The notes: generated by a model not told the origin, from the sequence alone. A stretch of DNA of 64,000 nt from Megamerina dolium (GCA_963854835.1 OY978527.1:28467029-28531028), one strand, 5' to 3'. Shown: positions 50,373 through 62,982, numbered from the stretch's first letter. Program-made: numbers and translations.

Positions 50373-51801
50373 GGCTGTTACAATTTGAGGAAACCTAATA
50401 TGGGGTGATAAAAGATACGGAAAATGTTTGAGGCAAAATCTATAAATGACATGGAATGTCCAACGAAAAATGTTATAATCAAAATGAAAGTGTCTACTTT
50501 CAAAATCTACTATATTGAATTTAAAAATTTTGGAAATAGAAATATGATATATTTAGGAAAAAACCGTGATTGGGATGTTAAGGTATTTTTTTAATAAATA
50601 AAAAATAATTAATAATGGAATGTTTTTTTTTCAATTGAAAACATTAAACTTGATCCCTCAACAATAACAAACTGTTTTAATCGGAGTCTGAGCAAGAGAA
50701 AGGCTTGGCACCATCTGATTCAACATTTGAAGTTTAAAACAAATTCATGTTCATGCATTTTTTCGAGTCTATGGTTTTTCGGATCAACAAATGTAGGTCC
50801 AGAAACAACAATCGATGGGCCCTCCTCTGTTACCTCTGTTTGTGAACAAAGATCCTATTCAGATCCTTTTTTACAAATGCAGCAGTGCTCACTTCTATCC
50901 GTTAACGTTTGTTATTATTTACAGTACACATCGATGTCAAAATGTTTATGAAGATGTCATCTACTGGTGTCTCGGATGCTTCGTTACAAGTGGGGGTCAC
51001 ATTCTTCCATGAAATATTCCACTACATTCAATTTTCGTATTTTACTGATCATTTAAGTCCTTACATCATGGTTAATTTTCGAAGATGCCCCAGAGGGACT
51101 ATGGCTTAGTGACTAACGTCTTGGCCTTCTCTCTGCAAAGTCGTAGGTTCGATCAACTTAAGAGTATTTCTTTTTGGAGTTGAACTTAGCATTAAAGCAC
51201 TTACAAATGGTGGCATTACCAGCACTGCTTATAGGTCGATCGAAATTAGTAAGAAAGTATTGGTTCAGACGGTTTAAACGTGACGACTTGGACAGCTGAA
51301 AAGGTTTGAAGATGGATGGTTAGTCGATGATGTCAAACACTGCAAGAATTGTCAGAACAACTACTTGTAACACAAATAACAGTTGGTAAGTGCCTACATT
51401 CAATGAGAATGATTGAATGTAGGCACATTTGATGCACATTTTTCTTTTATTTCCACTACTTTGTATGGGAGCTACATTAAGAAGTAGGGACGGCTCATCA
51501 ATTTTTTGCAGGACAATGTTTGCCTATAATACTACTTTACACCTAAAATATGGTTGTCTTATAGCCTAGACAACCATATACGCGCTATACAAAAAAAAAG
51601 CGAGCGTGGCTTGTCTCTTTTTTTGTAAATCTTATTATCTTCGCAATACTAATAAGTTATAGCAATGTACGTTTTTTTAATTTCCGCGACTTTGTATGCG
51701 AGCTATATTAAGAAGCAGGCCTGACTTGTTGATTTCATGCCAGCTTGTTTCTGTCCACAATATTAAGCTAATTGTCAATTATGGTTGCTTGAGGCAAAAT
51801 A
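50373..51801. other. AT-rich DNA with a weak tRNA-like piece
   Basis: No gene seen. At about 51,098-51,165 a segment with ACTATGGCTTAGTGACTAACG and GTAGGTTCGATC resembles a diverged SINE head (boxes A and B). The remainder is unremarkable. Confidence 0.35.
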
Positions 51802-51815
51802 CAACCGAAGTTATA

Positions 51816-52176
51816 AAAAAAAAATAAATAAATATGGGGCACTTAAAGCCCCAAAGGGCTCATTGGCCGAGCTTCTCTTCCATTACTGTTGTGCGTCTTA
51901 AATTTTGGACAGTATTAGAATGGACCTACTTATTTTAGCCGGTTCCGAACGGCAGAACACTTGTGACATCACTTTTTCTGAGCTTTGTCACAGAGTTCTT
52001 TTTAGAAGCTTTTTCATGGCAAGTTGTTACTGTCGGAAGAATTGCCAATTGCTTGGCGACAGGTGGGTACCGTTCGAAAGAAAAATCTTTTCGATATTAA
52101 ATTTGTTATGCATCAGCCGGGTATTGAACCACGACCTACAGATCAGAAGGCGAACACACTAACCACTGACCTACGG
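51816..52176 (-). mobile_element. tRNA-derived SINE, copy 2 (full length, 14-bp TSD)
   Basis: The 14-bp direct repeat CAACCGAAGTTATA at 51802-51815 and 52177-52190 brackets the element. On the minus strand it starts GGTCAGTGGTTAGTG (box A) and has GTGGTTCAATACCC (box B), then the body shared with the copies at 43 and 56.5 kb. Its 3' end differs (GAGCCCTTTGGGGC stem, then an A/T-rich tail of about 22 bases). Confidence 0.92.
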
Positions 52177-53220
52177 CAACCGAAGTTATAGCGGATTAAA
52201 TTTAAAAGAAATTCAGCACTTTGTGTGGGAGCTACAATAAAAAGTAGACCTGGCTCGCCTATTTCTGGCAAGATTATGTGGCAGAATATCATAACTCTAT
52301 TGTTGTCCTAGATAGTATATTAAGTGAGTTATAGTAAGTTAAGCATTTTAAATATTCCGAGGTTAGTCACTTTGATTGCTACGTGTGGGTGTGGCAGTTG
52401 ACCGATTATGCTTATTGTCAATCTCATCCGTGCCCTTGGATCATATGTTACTAATGCCAAATTTCGTCGAAATAGCTCAATATTTGCTCAAGTTATCGTG
52501 CGAAGCCGCCAGGTGACAGACATATGAACGGACATCTTTAAATCAAATATTCAGGCGATGCTGATAAGGAATATATGTACTTTATCTATATCTCTGGATA
52601 TTCCTTCAAGTGGTTACTAACATCAGACCGAGAGGAATATACCTAGCACTCATAACAATGGTTTTTCTCAAACGAACCTTCCAAAATCCTATCATTCTGA
52701 TGGTCTTAAGAAAGTTGAAACTCACTGGAAATGATGCATCGAGCTGGAAGGGGTTATGGGAGTATATGAAAAATAAAAATAAATGCAGCCAAAAAAAAAA
52801 CACTCCGTTTTCTTAGAACTCCATTATTGGAGTTCTATTCCACCAACCTATTGAGACTATAACTTTAATTCGTTGTAGAATTGCTGTTTATTAATTTAAT
52901 TTACTTCAACAATTTAAAGTCAAATATTTAATGAAATTATACGACCCTTAGTTTAATGCCAAAAGAGAAAATTATATTCTCTACAGAACTAAGTTACATG
53001 ACTTTAGAGATCAAATGACCCTTAGCATCAAAGGTATTTAGAGGTACAAAAATGTGAATTATGCGAGGTAGAGCATTAGACGGTGATAATTTTAATGTTC
53101 AATTATTTTTATTGATGGTCAATTTGATTTAAATCCACATATTTATTCATAGAATATGCATACTCTCGTATAATCTGCGCAAAATATATTTAATAATGGT
53201 ACAATATATTATATTGTAGG

Positions 53221-53347
<127 letters not shown>

Positions 53348-53970
53348 TGCATAAAATCATCAATAGAAATGTACACGAAGAGGCAAACATGTAAAGGCAT
53401 GGCAATTCAATATAAACTAGAAACAGTAAATAATAATAACATTCTTATATAACTTACATATAAGCTCATAACAAAAAGTATATGATTTTTTCTTTTGTAT
53501 TGAAATTTTTAAACAAATTTTAATGTTTACAATTTAGACAAAAAACGACAACAACAACAACAACAACAACAGACTTTCTTTTATTACTACAATATAATTC
53601 TTATTGTTTAAATCTTCCTTTTAAAAAACAATATAAAAAGAAACAAAATATAAAACTAAAATGGAACAAAAAGTTGTTAAATCGATAATAAACCAAAAAC
53701 AGAACGAAAGAAACCCTTGTTATTTATATACTTTGGAAATTGTTAAATATACATATACATACATACATACAGATAAGTGTACATACATACAGACGTACAT
53801 GCAATTATATGTATGTGTATCTACTTATACTATATTTAGACAATTATATATTTCAAATTGTAATTTATATTAAGGAAGATGTGAAATTCAACACATACGA
53901 GTACTTAAAGATGTATTAAAAATTTTTGAAATAATAGAAACAAGAAAAAGGAAAACGTTTTGGGATGCCC

Positions 53971-54296
53971 GTGTCTGATCTTTTCAATTCAAAAATTTGA
54001 ATCGTCACTATACTTGATTCAATTTTATGTCGTTCTCTGCCCTCTATGAGAATACTGCCCTTAATATGAAAATGATAGTGAAACTGACATCTGCCTTTTT
54101 TTTTTCTCTAAACATTTTAATAATATATAAATATTAATATTAGTATGGTACCCTTGGTGCACTCCATAAAATGTTAATATTAAATAAAAATAAAAAAATG
54201 ATGTCCTCAGTGACCATACTAAAATGATTGCAGACGTCAATTTCATTATCACTTATTCACGACTCTATTTCTATTTTCACTGAAAAGATCAGACAC
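53971..54296. mobile_element. Short inverted-repeat element (MITE-like, about 326 bp)
   Basis: The ends GTGTCTGATCTTTTCA (53971) and TGAAAAGATCAGACAC (54281-54296) are exact mirrors over 16 bases. Further inside, AGTGAAACTGACATCTGC and GCAGACGTCAATTTCA also pair. There is no ORF. The target duplication is unclear. Confidence 0.65.
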
Positions 54297-54950
54297 GAAG
54301 TCTTCAAGTAAACAGAAATAACATCACCTACTGCATAAGGCGAAACGATATTTAATAAAAGCAACAATAACTTACATATACGATCAATTTGATACAACAT
54401 TTGCATAATTCTCTTAATACATAAATGTTATGCGACAATAAAGTTCTCTCATCTACAATACATAATATATTTTTAAAAACGCTTCACGTTAAATATCGTT
54501 TCGTATTATGTGATAGTGTCATTAATAAGAGTAATGAAAATAAAAAAATATAAAAAATAAAACATAACTGCTACATACATACATACGTACACAAGACACA
54601 AATAACTATAATCTCTGTATCGAAAATAAATCGGTTTTTATTCATCTTTTTTTTTTGTAACCAAAGTGGAAATGAAATTAAAAAATAAAATAAAATGAAG
54701 AAATAAAAAACCAAAGACGAAGAAATAAAATAATAATAAAACGAATTTTAAAAAATAAGCACAATTTGTTTATAATTACCACAATATTTTGAAGTGAGTT
54801 CATTGTCAAAACAAAGTTCAAACATAATTCGATTTAGCTGTCAAACTTGTGATGCAAAATTCGGTACTACTGTGAAATTAGAAATTTCACCTCGACCGTA
54901 TATACATCCAAATGGATCACTCCCCATAAAAAAAGAGATTCAACATTTTT

Positions 54951-55581
54951 TTCTTAACCCTTTTAGAACCGCCAAAATGGATTTTTTTATCATAGCATAG
55001 CTGTTTCTAAATGATAGATCGTAGAAGAGTTATCAGAAAGGGCTATAATTCCTTCATATATGACTTTGGCAGTGGTTTATTTTTCACAAGAAACAAAAAC
55101 TAACCAGTTTCTATCCATTAAAGTACAACTTAAGTCTATCGGATATTTCTCACAGGCAATAACTTGGTGGGTTAATGTTCCAGGCCTAATTCCTGGCTTT
55201 TCGTGCTTAGTAAAGGAATGAATGAATGAATGCCTGCTATAGAAACTGCTTTCAAAAATTTTTCATTTACGGGTAGATATTAACCCTTACTGAAAATTTC
55301 ATTTCGTTATTACTTCTTTAGTTTTAGAGTTAGCTATACACTTCCATAAGAGTAATTTATTGGTTTTTTAAGGGCTTTAATATTATGGTGTAAAATTAGA
55401 ATCAGGGGAGCTGAACATGATTTTTTATGAGTTCGTTCAATTTTAAAGTCATATATTAAGGAAATATAGCCCTCCCTAATACCTTTTCAACAAGTTATAA
55501 AAAAAAAAATAAAAAAATAAGACAATCACCAACTGTGCTATGATAAAAAACCATTTTGGCGTTTCTAAAAGGGTTAAGAAA
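54951..55581. mobile_element. Inverted-repeat element with CCCTTTTAGAA ends beside TTAA
   Basis: The left arm 54951-55000 and right arm 55533-55581 are inverted copies containing AACCCTTTTAGAACCGCC and ATTTTTTTATCATAGCA. TTAA directly borders the CCC end on each side, as in piggyBac-like elements. The right margin and about 100 bases beyond it are similar to 12,265-12,405, so the true repeat may be larger. Confidence 0.6.
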
Positions 55582-55589
55582 ACAATTTT

Positions 55590-56501
55590 TTATTTGTTCC
55601 GAGAACGTTTCAACATATTCTTTCAAACTAGGTGGTGAAATTATTATACTTTTTTCGTGATCCAACCTAATATACATATAGTCCAATAGGCGAGGACTCT
55701 TTCTGTATACAGGTAAAGACTTCATTAGCGCATAGGTGAAAAAAACACCAAAGTGAGCTTTGCTGGCGATATTAGATTCATGAAGTGGTTTGGTTTTTCT
55801 CTAATATCTTGTGTTGTGTTACTGTCAAAAAAGCAATATGTAATCCAAAAGCATATTTATATTCATGTTATCATGTTTAATCTTTTGATAAAATTCTCTC
55901 CCATCGCCTTCAGGGCTCCCCTAATGGGGTAAAATATATAACCGACCTCATTCGCCTTTTCTTCACAACATTCCCTCAAAGTACACTTACTCCCTATCTT
56001 TACGCTTTTTAAAATATCTAAAAATTGATAAATTGTTCATAACTGCCCACACTTTGCCCCTAGAAAGGTGAGATCCACCCATTAACTTCCGCCAATATTT
56101 CTCCTTAATGTACATATCGGCTATCTTTACCCATTAATGGAGCTCCATATACCAAATTTTTATTTTGTATTGAAAATAACAACAATTAGTGTTGATGACC
56201 GCCTGCTTTACGATGCGACGACCTGACACTTCATAAATTTAAAGTTAAAATTTAAAAAAATTTGTTTATTTTAAAATAATGCCCAAAATATATTTCTATA
56301 CCGTTAGGCCGGCGAACTATGGGTCAAAAATGGCTGACTTATTTCTTTCAGCGGCGGCATGCAGCTCTAATGCAAACTCTTGCTACGACATATTAATATA
56401 ATATAATGTTGTTTCAATTTTCGGAACAACAGTTTTTGTATTGTTTTTTGTTTTTTGTTAAGACTTTGAGAGCAATTTTTGCAAACTTTAATTTAATAGT
56501 A
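55590..56501. other. Non-coding flank, no gene
   Basis: No coding pattern. Continues the repeat-like margin noted at 55,581-55,690 and is then ordinary AT-rich DNA. Confidence 0.35.
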
Positions 56502-56900
56502 GTGGGTGTCGTAGCTCAGTGGTTAGTGCGTTGGTCTTCTGATCTGTAGGTCGTGGGAACAATCCCCGGCTGAAGCATAACCAAATTTAATATCGAAAAT
56601 ATTTTTCTTTCGATCGGCACCCACCTTCCGGCAAGAATTGGCAATTTTTCCGGCAGTAACAATTTGCCAAAAATGCTTCTTAAAAGAGCTCTGTGACAAA
56701 ACTAAGTTAAAGTGATGTCACATGGGTTGTGCCGTTCGGAACCGGCTAATATAAGTAGGTTCCTTCTAATGCTGTCCAAATTTAACACGCACAACAGTAT
56801 TGGAAGAGAAGCTCGGTGGTATCACAATGGACCTTTCTGGCCTAAGTGTGTCCTCTCAGAGAGAGGGCAGCCACATAACCTAGCCTAACCTAACCTAAAA
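56502..56900 (+). mobile_element. tRNA-derived SINE, copy 3 (399 bp, 8-bp TSD)
   Basis: TAATAGTA at 56494-56501 and 56901-56908 flanks the element. Head: GTGGGTGTCGTAGCTCAGTGG (box A) and a box-B-like GTGGGAACAATCC, with a possible anticodon loop CTTCTGA (Arg-TCT like, inference). The body shares GCCGTTCGGAACCGGCTAA with the other copies. The 3' end TCACAATGGACC...GCAGCCACATAACCTAGCC closely matches the tail of the LINE at 47 kb. Confidence 0.93.
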
Positions 56901-57347
56901 TAATAGTAAATCTTCAATGTTTTAGCTATCATAATTCATTAAGATTTCCTCTCTAGGATATTTTTGAAAAAATCGTTTATGATATGCCTTCTTCACTATG
57001 TGTCCACTATGTACTCCACTAATGGCGAATGAATTTATACCGAAACATTAAACAAATTTTTATAAACAAAATTGAAATAATGTGAAAGAAATAATGTTGA
57101 AAATGTTATTCCTTACAACAAAATTTTCCCTGCACACGTAGATATATATAAAAAGTTGGATCACATATCCATATTACAATATTTTCATTTGCACTACTTT
57201 ATTTGTGAGCTATATTAAGAAGTAGGCGTGGGTCAGCAATTTTTTGAAAACTAATTTCGGCTTACACCTAAAATATGGTTGTCTTAGTCGAAATATTGTG
57301 TAAGCTATGGGAGTTTTAAAGTTTAATATAATTCCGCGAATTTGTAT

Positions 57348-58520
57348 ATGAACGAAATGAATATACGTCGTGCAGGGAACAGCCCAGTTCTAACAGGACT
57401 TCTACGAGAATATCGCAAACTGAAACAATACTGGACAAAAATGGAATTATCTCCGATAACTTCTACAGATTCTGCATGGACCCAGCCTATGATATACTCG
57501 GTATAATTTTGGGTATATACCAGATCCTGGAGAGTGAGCTAAAAGCATTAAAGTTTAGCAACAATTTAAGTCGTAGTGCATACTCCACAATAATTATAAT
57601 TAATACGGGATTGTATTAAAATTTAATTATTATAATTATATAATTTAATTGATATAATATATTTGTTAAATGAACAACGCCGTTATTTTTTTTTTTTAAC
57701 ATACATGCTTCGCTCACCTCCGCAAACTCACAGTGTTACTTCTTCTCACGAGGATGAATTACAACTGGAGGAATTTTTAGTTGCCAGTAGCGTTCTCGCT
57801 AATGAGCAACAAGTTTACGCAGTAAGCAACATTGAGCCGTGATTCCATCGAGTGGATGCAGATTCAGAGTATTGATACTTTACCTGAAGATAGGCAGGCG
57901 AAAGTTTGTATGATCAATCCTACGACATCATTTGTATTGATAATGATGTAACAATGTAACAAATCAATACCCTGAAGGAAACCATATATCGAAATTTTCA
58001 TCATCATACATTGCCCGCTTGGAAAAGCTAGCTTCGAGAATCAAATTTGGAGATAATAAGCCGAGCTATATGATCACCCACTTGTGACCAACTCGTAGAT
58101 GTAACGTCTTTCGACTATGGCTTATGCAATCATTGTTGGTGTTGCCAATTGCAGCCAATCCATGTAAATTGAGGAGCTTACACTAGTTGTTGATAAAGTC
58201 CACTACAATAATATAGTTTCAATTCCAGGTCCACCATCTTCCTTCAAAGCCAGTGCAGTTCGAGAACAGAGGAGTCATTTTAGGATCATATTTCCAAAAT
58301 TGAGCAATCGCTCAACCGAATCGAAATTAAATTCGAAACGATATTGATGGAAAATCATTTTCGATATTTGACGACATATTTTGCAATTCGCGTCCCAAAA
58401 AATGCAGATATTGAAAAGTCTTTCATGCGATTCTCGAATTTAGGAGGCTCAACTGCAAAGATATCGAGTTGGAGGTAGCGCAAATAAATATATGGCCATC
58501 ACACGTGAAATTTGTAAACG
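57348..58520 (+). pseudogene. Decayed coding-like region, family not recognised
   Basis: Broken frames with protein-like composition: RRAGNSPVLTGLLREYRKLK and DNFYRFCMDPAYDILG at 57,348-57,545, MLRSPPQTHSVTSSHEDELQ at 57,705-57,842, and NRIEIKFETILMENHFRYL with IEKSFMRFSNLGG at 58,310-58,450. The pieces may come from more than one mobile element. No conserved domain could be named with confidence. Confidence 0.35.
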
Positions 58521-58907
58521 TTGTTCCATGTTTCATACGCGGGCAAATTAAAATATTAAAACAACTAGTACAAATAAGAGTTGACCCTACTCAAAAGCCA
58601 TATATATAATATTTCCGTGAAAATTTCCTTAGATTGAATTTGCACGTAGTGCTCCCAAATGTAAAAAATATATTTTCCTTTACCACAAATCCAGTATCCA
58701 GTAAAGTAAACCTTCATTGAGCCAATTAGTTCGAAATTTATATGGATCTGCTTTGGTGATGAATTTCGGAGAGTTCAATGTTATGCATTGTAATGTGCAG
58801 CACGTTGCCAAGCCAAATGCAATAAGTGTCGCCATATTCTTTTGCAAATAATATAATTATATAACGACGCCAATAATTTCGAAATACTTTCAAAATATTT
58901 AAAAATA

Positions 58908-59690
58908 CGAGGGTTGCCTTTTATATTTCTTTAAAAAGTATGATCTAGTATGTTTTCGTCAAATCTGACATTTCCATTGGAAAGTTTGACATTTTTTAGC
59001 ATAAACGTACTCCGAACATTTGATGTACAACGTTATTTGTGTTGTTCACAGTAACTTGAAAAATTCATCTCGGTCAAAAAATGGAAATAACTCGCGGACA
59101 TTTTCGAGCTAAGATTTTTTAGTGAATTATCTAAACAACAGTGCTTCGATCGTCTTCATGCTGCATTTGGCGATGAAGCCCCGACACTCCAGACAATTTA
59201 TAACTGGTGTAACGAATACAAGCGTGCTCGTCGTTCGCTCCAGGACGAATTTCGTAAAGGACGTCCCTAGATGTTGTGCGTGAAATAATAACAAAGATCG
59301 TTATATGATATACCGTCAGATAGAGGTATCCTTGGGATTTAGTTCCACCACCGTGCATTCGATATTGTATAAACACTTTGCTGTCAGAAAGATTTGTTCT
59401 CCTCGGATCCCGCTTAATTTAACAATACCTCAAAAAGAGGCTCGTGTCGATTGGTGCAAAAATATGATGAAAATATTCGACCACGGTGCTTCGAAAGACG
59501 TTTATAAGATCGTGACAAAACAGCAATCGACCGTGTGGATCTTCTAAGATGAGCCAAACCGAACAAAAACCATATTTTGGAGGTATCTCAGTCGGAGTGG
59601 TAAAAGTGCTTCGACAATTGGTTTGAGCGCATGCAAAAGTGTATACTTTGAAAATACTTTGAAAAACAATAAAACCATTTTTGATGATAA
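58908..59690 (+). mobile_element. Mariner element, internally deleted, left TIR visible
   Basis: TA (58906-58907) is followed by CGAGGGTTGCCTTTTATATT, a known kind of mariner end. A matching right end is not found. The body holds the relic transposase at 59,081-59,672. Confidence 0.75.
59081..59672 (+). pseudogene. Mariner transposase with large internal deletion
   Basis: The start MEITRGHFRAKIF is at 59,081. Then FDRLHAAFGDEAPTLQTIYN and YKRARRSLQDEFRKGRP (DNA-binding half), ILYKHFAVRKICSPRIPLNL, and EARVDWCKNMMKIFDHGASK just before the first Asp. The TGDES motif with the first Asp reads TK..QQSTVWIF. All of the second and third Asp region is deleted: the sequence jumps to SQSEW*KCFDNWFERMQKCI at the end. 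Several stops are present. Confidence 0.88.
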
Positions 59691-60317
59691 CCGTAATAAT
59701 AATAAATGCGGTATAAAGTATACGTTATACATTTTAATACCTGTGATTCAAATCGAATGTTTACCGTGACTGTAACGATTAATAAGAGCATGCTTTCAAA
59801 ATAGCTTAATTTAGTTTATTTATATCATTGCAACAGTTGAAGCAAGTTTGCGAATGTCATGTAAATGTACATACAATTTCATTTGTGGCTTATTATACCC
59901 TGCACCAAAGAGCAAGAGCATATTCATTTTGTCGAGTTGTTTGTAACCATATATATAACTTTTCGATCATCGTCGCATTCATAGTTGATTTACAGATGTA
60001 CCTGTCGTATCTCCCTCCCTCAGCACCCGGTTGGCATGCTTCGTACCATAACTTGAAAGTTTTGAAAATGAGAATGGCATCTAACTTACTTATGTGGCCA
60101 TTACAACCGAAAATAGATTTATACCGAATCCTGCATGCCTCGGCAGCTATCGCTGTCCTTCGCTAGCTGGTGCCAGTTAAAAATTCCAAGCCCCGTCAAC
60201 CTACATCTTGGACAACAATATGTGGCATGTAATTTAATATTGGAGTGATTCTCCTATAATTTCACAAGGTATGGGAGGATCACCGCTATTACTTCATGCA
60301 GCTCCCATACAACGTTA
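59691..60317. other. Repeat-like flank, no gene
   Basis: A word shared with 30.59 kb (CTGGTGCCAGTTAAAAATTCC at 60,167) and a TATACCCTGCACCA word at about 59,895 suggest old mobile fragments. No host gene is apparent. Confidence 0.35.
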
Positions 60318-60841
60318 TAGCCTAGACAGACGGCAGCCTAATTCCGGATTACCGAGTTACTTCGCATTAACTCGGGCATTAACTGCGGCTAATCCGCATA
60401 AACTCTATGAGTTAATTCTCAAAATAAAAGAGGATTAGGGCAATTTGCGATGGCAACACTGCTGAGAATTGTCTATTGTGAATTTTTCTCCATCCATTTT
60501 ACCAAATATTAGGTGTGTTCGCTAACAAAAAACTTTCAACAATTGTTGACAGTTTTCAACATGAAAAGTCTTGGCGAACAAATAAATCCAGCTGTCAATT
60601 ACGAATGTTGAATGTCAAATTACAAGTTTCTGATAGTTTTCAGTTCACGTACTTCTTGTAGATTTTCTCATATCGAGAGTGATAGATGACAGAAATTGAT
60701 AGTGATAGTAATGTAAGTGGACAGACCTAATAAAACAGCAATCAGCCGTTTAATCCGCAATACTGCCGTCTGTCAGGTTATTATTTTATTCGGATTAAGT
60801 GCGCCGGTAATCCGGAATTATGCTGCCGTCTGTCTAGGCTA
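60318..60841. mobile_element. TWA-MITE family, copy 3, interrupted at its right end by a LINE
   Basis: Flanked on the left by TTA (60315-60317) and, beyond the LINE, on the right by TTA (62560-62562). The ends are TAGCCTAGACAGACGGCAGC and its mirror ending GTCTAGGCTA. It is in the opposite internal orientation to copies 1 and 2. Its last 11 bases were duplicated by the LINE insertion. Confidence 0.92.
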
Positions 60842-60842
60842 T

Positions 60843-62549
60843 TTTTTTTTTTTTTTTTTTCAAGATTTTTTATTGGATCTTTCTAAAATTACTTAGAAAC
60901 TAACAATAAGTAATCAAATCTTACAAACTAAATAAAATTATGTGATATTCCCAACGTTCCATCACAATTTGTTGAGTCACGAGGTATAGCATTTTCGCAG
61001 CATATTCAGTGTGTCTTTTCTTTTTAATCGACGATGCCCCGTGCTCAGCAACAATTGCCTAGCAAGGGGATTCGGATGACTGTGTAATTTTTGGATGTAG
61101 CTTCTGCAAGACATTGCAACTTCCTCAGAAATTGTGGGTACATTTAAATCTCGATGGATGTTAACGTTCCTCATATACCAAGGCGCGTTTACAATAATTC
61201 GCAGACACTTGGATTGTATTAGCTGCAATTTTTCGATATTTGAGGGAGACGCGGTGCCCCAAAACTGAATACCATAAGTCCAGATTGGCTTCAGGATTGC
61301 TTTATATAATAGCACTTTGTATTCGAGATTCAACTTTGATCTTTTGTGTATCAGCCACCATAACTGATTAATTTTAAGCTTGATCTGAATTTTCTTTGCC
61401 TCTATGTGATTTTTCCAGGTCAGCCTTCTGTCGAGGTGAATACCCAAGTACTTTGTGGGGGACATGTATCTGGCCTTAGCGTGAAGGTTACATGTACGCT
61501 CTTTGATTCATTGACTTTTATACGCCATTTTGCTAGCCAGATATCGAGAGAATCGATATGAGTCTGCAGGAGTTTAGTAGCTTCTATGGGGTTAGAGCGA
61601 GAGCACAATATTGCCGTATCATCTGCAAAGGTCGATATAAATGTATAGTTATTGCTGGGCATATCTGTAGTGTATACAGTAAGGGGCCCAAAACGCTTCC
61701 CTGAGGAACGCCAGCGTGAATATCCAATGGATTTGTTGTGTAATCCTTGTGATGTAAGAGAAATTGTCTTTTCGTGAGGTAGCTACTAAGCAATGAGGAG
61801 ACATTTGCAGGCAGTAATAGTTTGAGTTTGTAAATAAGGCCATCGTGCCATACTTTATCGAAAGCTTGAGTGATATCAAGAAAGACAGCTGAGCTTTTCC
61901 TGGTTTTGCTATCATAATAATTTTTGAAGTTTTCCAGCATTTGGGATAGTGTTTAATACGAAGGATAGCATTGAAAATGTGCATCAGATGAATTACTGAA
62001 GCCGGAGGTAGCTCTTTTATCATTTTACCGGTAATTTTATCTGGACCAGGTGATTTTTTCGGGTTTAAATCTTTATAAATTGCTTTGAATATGTCCTTTT
62101 TTTAAATTTTGAGCGTTATTGAGCAAGGTTGAGAATTTAATTTTGGTAATGAGGACTGTGAAGAGGATGGATTGGGTGTAAACACACATTTTAGGTGGTT
62201 TGCAAAAGCCAAACCCTTCTCACAGTTGCTTCTAGCCCAATTACCGTCACTCAAACGGATGGGGGAATCAGTGAGAATTGGCCGATTTGAGTTTTTTGCT
62301 GATTTCCACAAAGAGTAGTCTGACGCTTCACCAGGTGTTAATTTCGCTATGTGCTCTTCTAACTCTTTGTTGTTTTTATATTTTAAGGCTTGCTTTAACT
62401 TTCGAGTGCAGTGCTGTAGCTGTGTTTTCAGATTCGGTGATCTGAATTCTTGCCATTGTCTTCGGAGTCTTCTTTTCTGTCTTACTAGCAATTCAATATC
62501 GGCTGGTGTGTATGGGCTATAGTTTGATTGCTTGCATACCTTTGTGCAG
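60843..62549 (-). mobile_element. Jockey-type LINE, 5' truncated, inserted in the TWA-MITE
   Basis: A poly-T run of 18-19 bases from 60,842 is the poly-A tail of a minus-strand element. The 11-bp duplication GTCTAGGCTAT at 60832-60842 and 62550-62560 brackets it. It keeps the second half of ORF2 in pieces, with an internal deletion near 61,930. The TSD lies within the MITE end, so the MITE came first. Confidence 0.93.
60977..62491 (-). pseudogene. Jockey-clade reverse transcriptase, frameshifted and deleted
   Basis: The blocks, reading right to left, are the linker (RRLRRQWQEFRSPNLKTQLQ, 62,102-62,491), TSKIIMIAKPGK (about 61,910-61,870), AVFLDITQAFDKVWHDGL (motif A, with catalytic Asp), AGVPQGSVLGPLLYT (motif B), TFADDTAILCSRSN (FADD motif C), and the thumb PTKYLGIHLDRRLTWK with PIWTYGIQFWGTAS. 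Fusion of the IAKPGK part to the SAVFLDIT part removes about 100 or more residues. Motifs A and C survive but lie in different frames. Confidence 0.9.
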
Positions 62550-62609
62550 GTCTAGGCTATTATGCCGTGATTATATTAACAATCAATTGAACGCTAATCA
62601 AAAAAATTG

Positions 62610-62770
62610 TTGTTGGTTTCAATGCAAAATGAAAAATGAACTCCAAAAGAACATATGCATATCAATCAGTTCTGATTGCTGATCCCGACACCAATCAGAC
62701 CAATTTCACCAGTGTTGCCATATGCAATTTCATATAAAGAAAAAGAAAATCTGAGAAAAAATATTTCTAA
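62610..62770. repeat. Direct repeat, left copy, flanking Harbinger remnant
   Basis: About 150 bases, with TTCACCAGTGTTGCC as the best core, are matched in the same orientation at 63,735-63,890 with some 15% differences. Between them lies the Harbinger-like remnant. Confidence 0.75.
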
Positions 62771-62982
62771 ATAATGCAATATTGCTTTACGGGTATTGCG
62801 TACATATATATTTATTATGTTGAAAGTGCGAATGATTATTAAATTTTAAACATTAATTATATAAATTCCCTTTAAAGAAAGATATTCGCGTTTGTTTTAT
62901 ATTCTGAGTATGTACTGATTGAGAGAATTTTCTCGCTAAGCAGAGAAATTCTATAAATTTAAATTTATTATTTTATTTAGAA

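Noticed and set aside
51098..51165. Possible tRNA gene
   Set aside because: Box-like words occur, but no clover-leaf with paired acceptor stem can be drawn; more likely a decayed SINE head.
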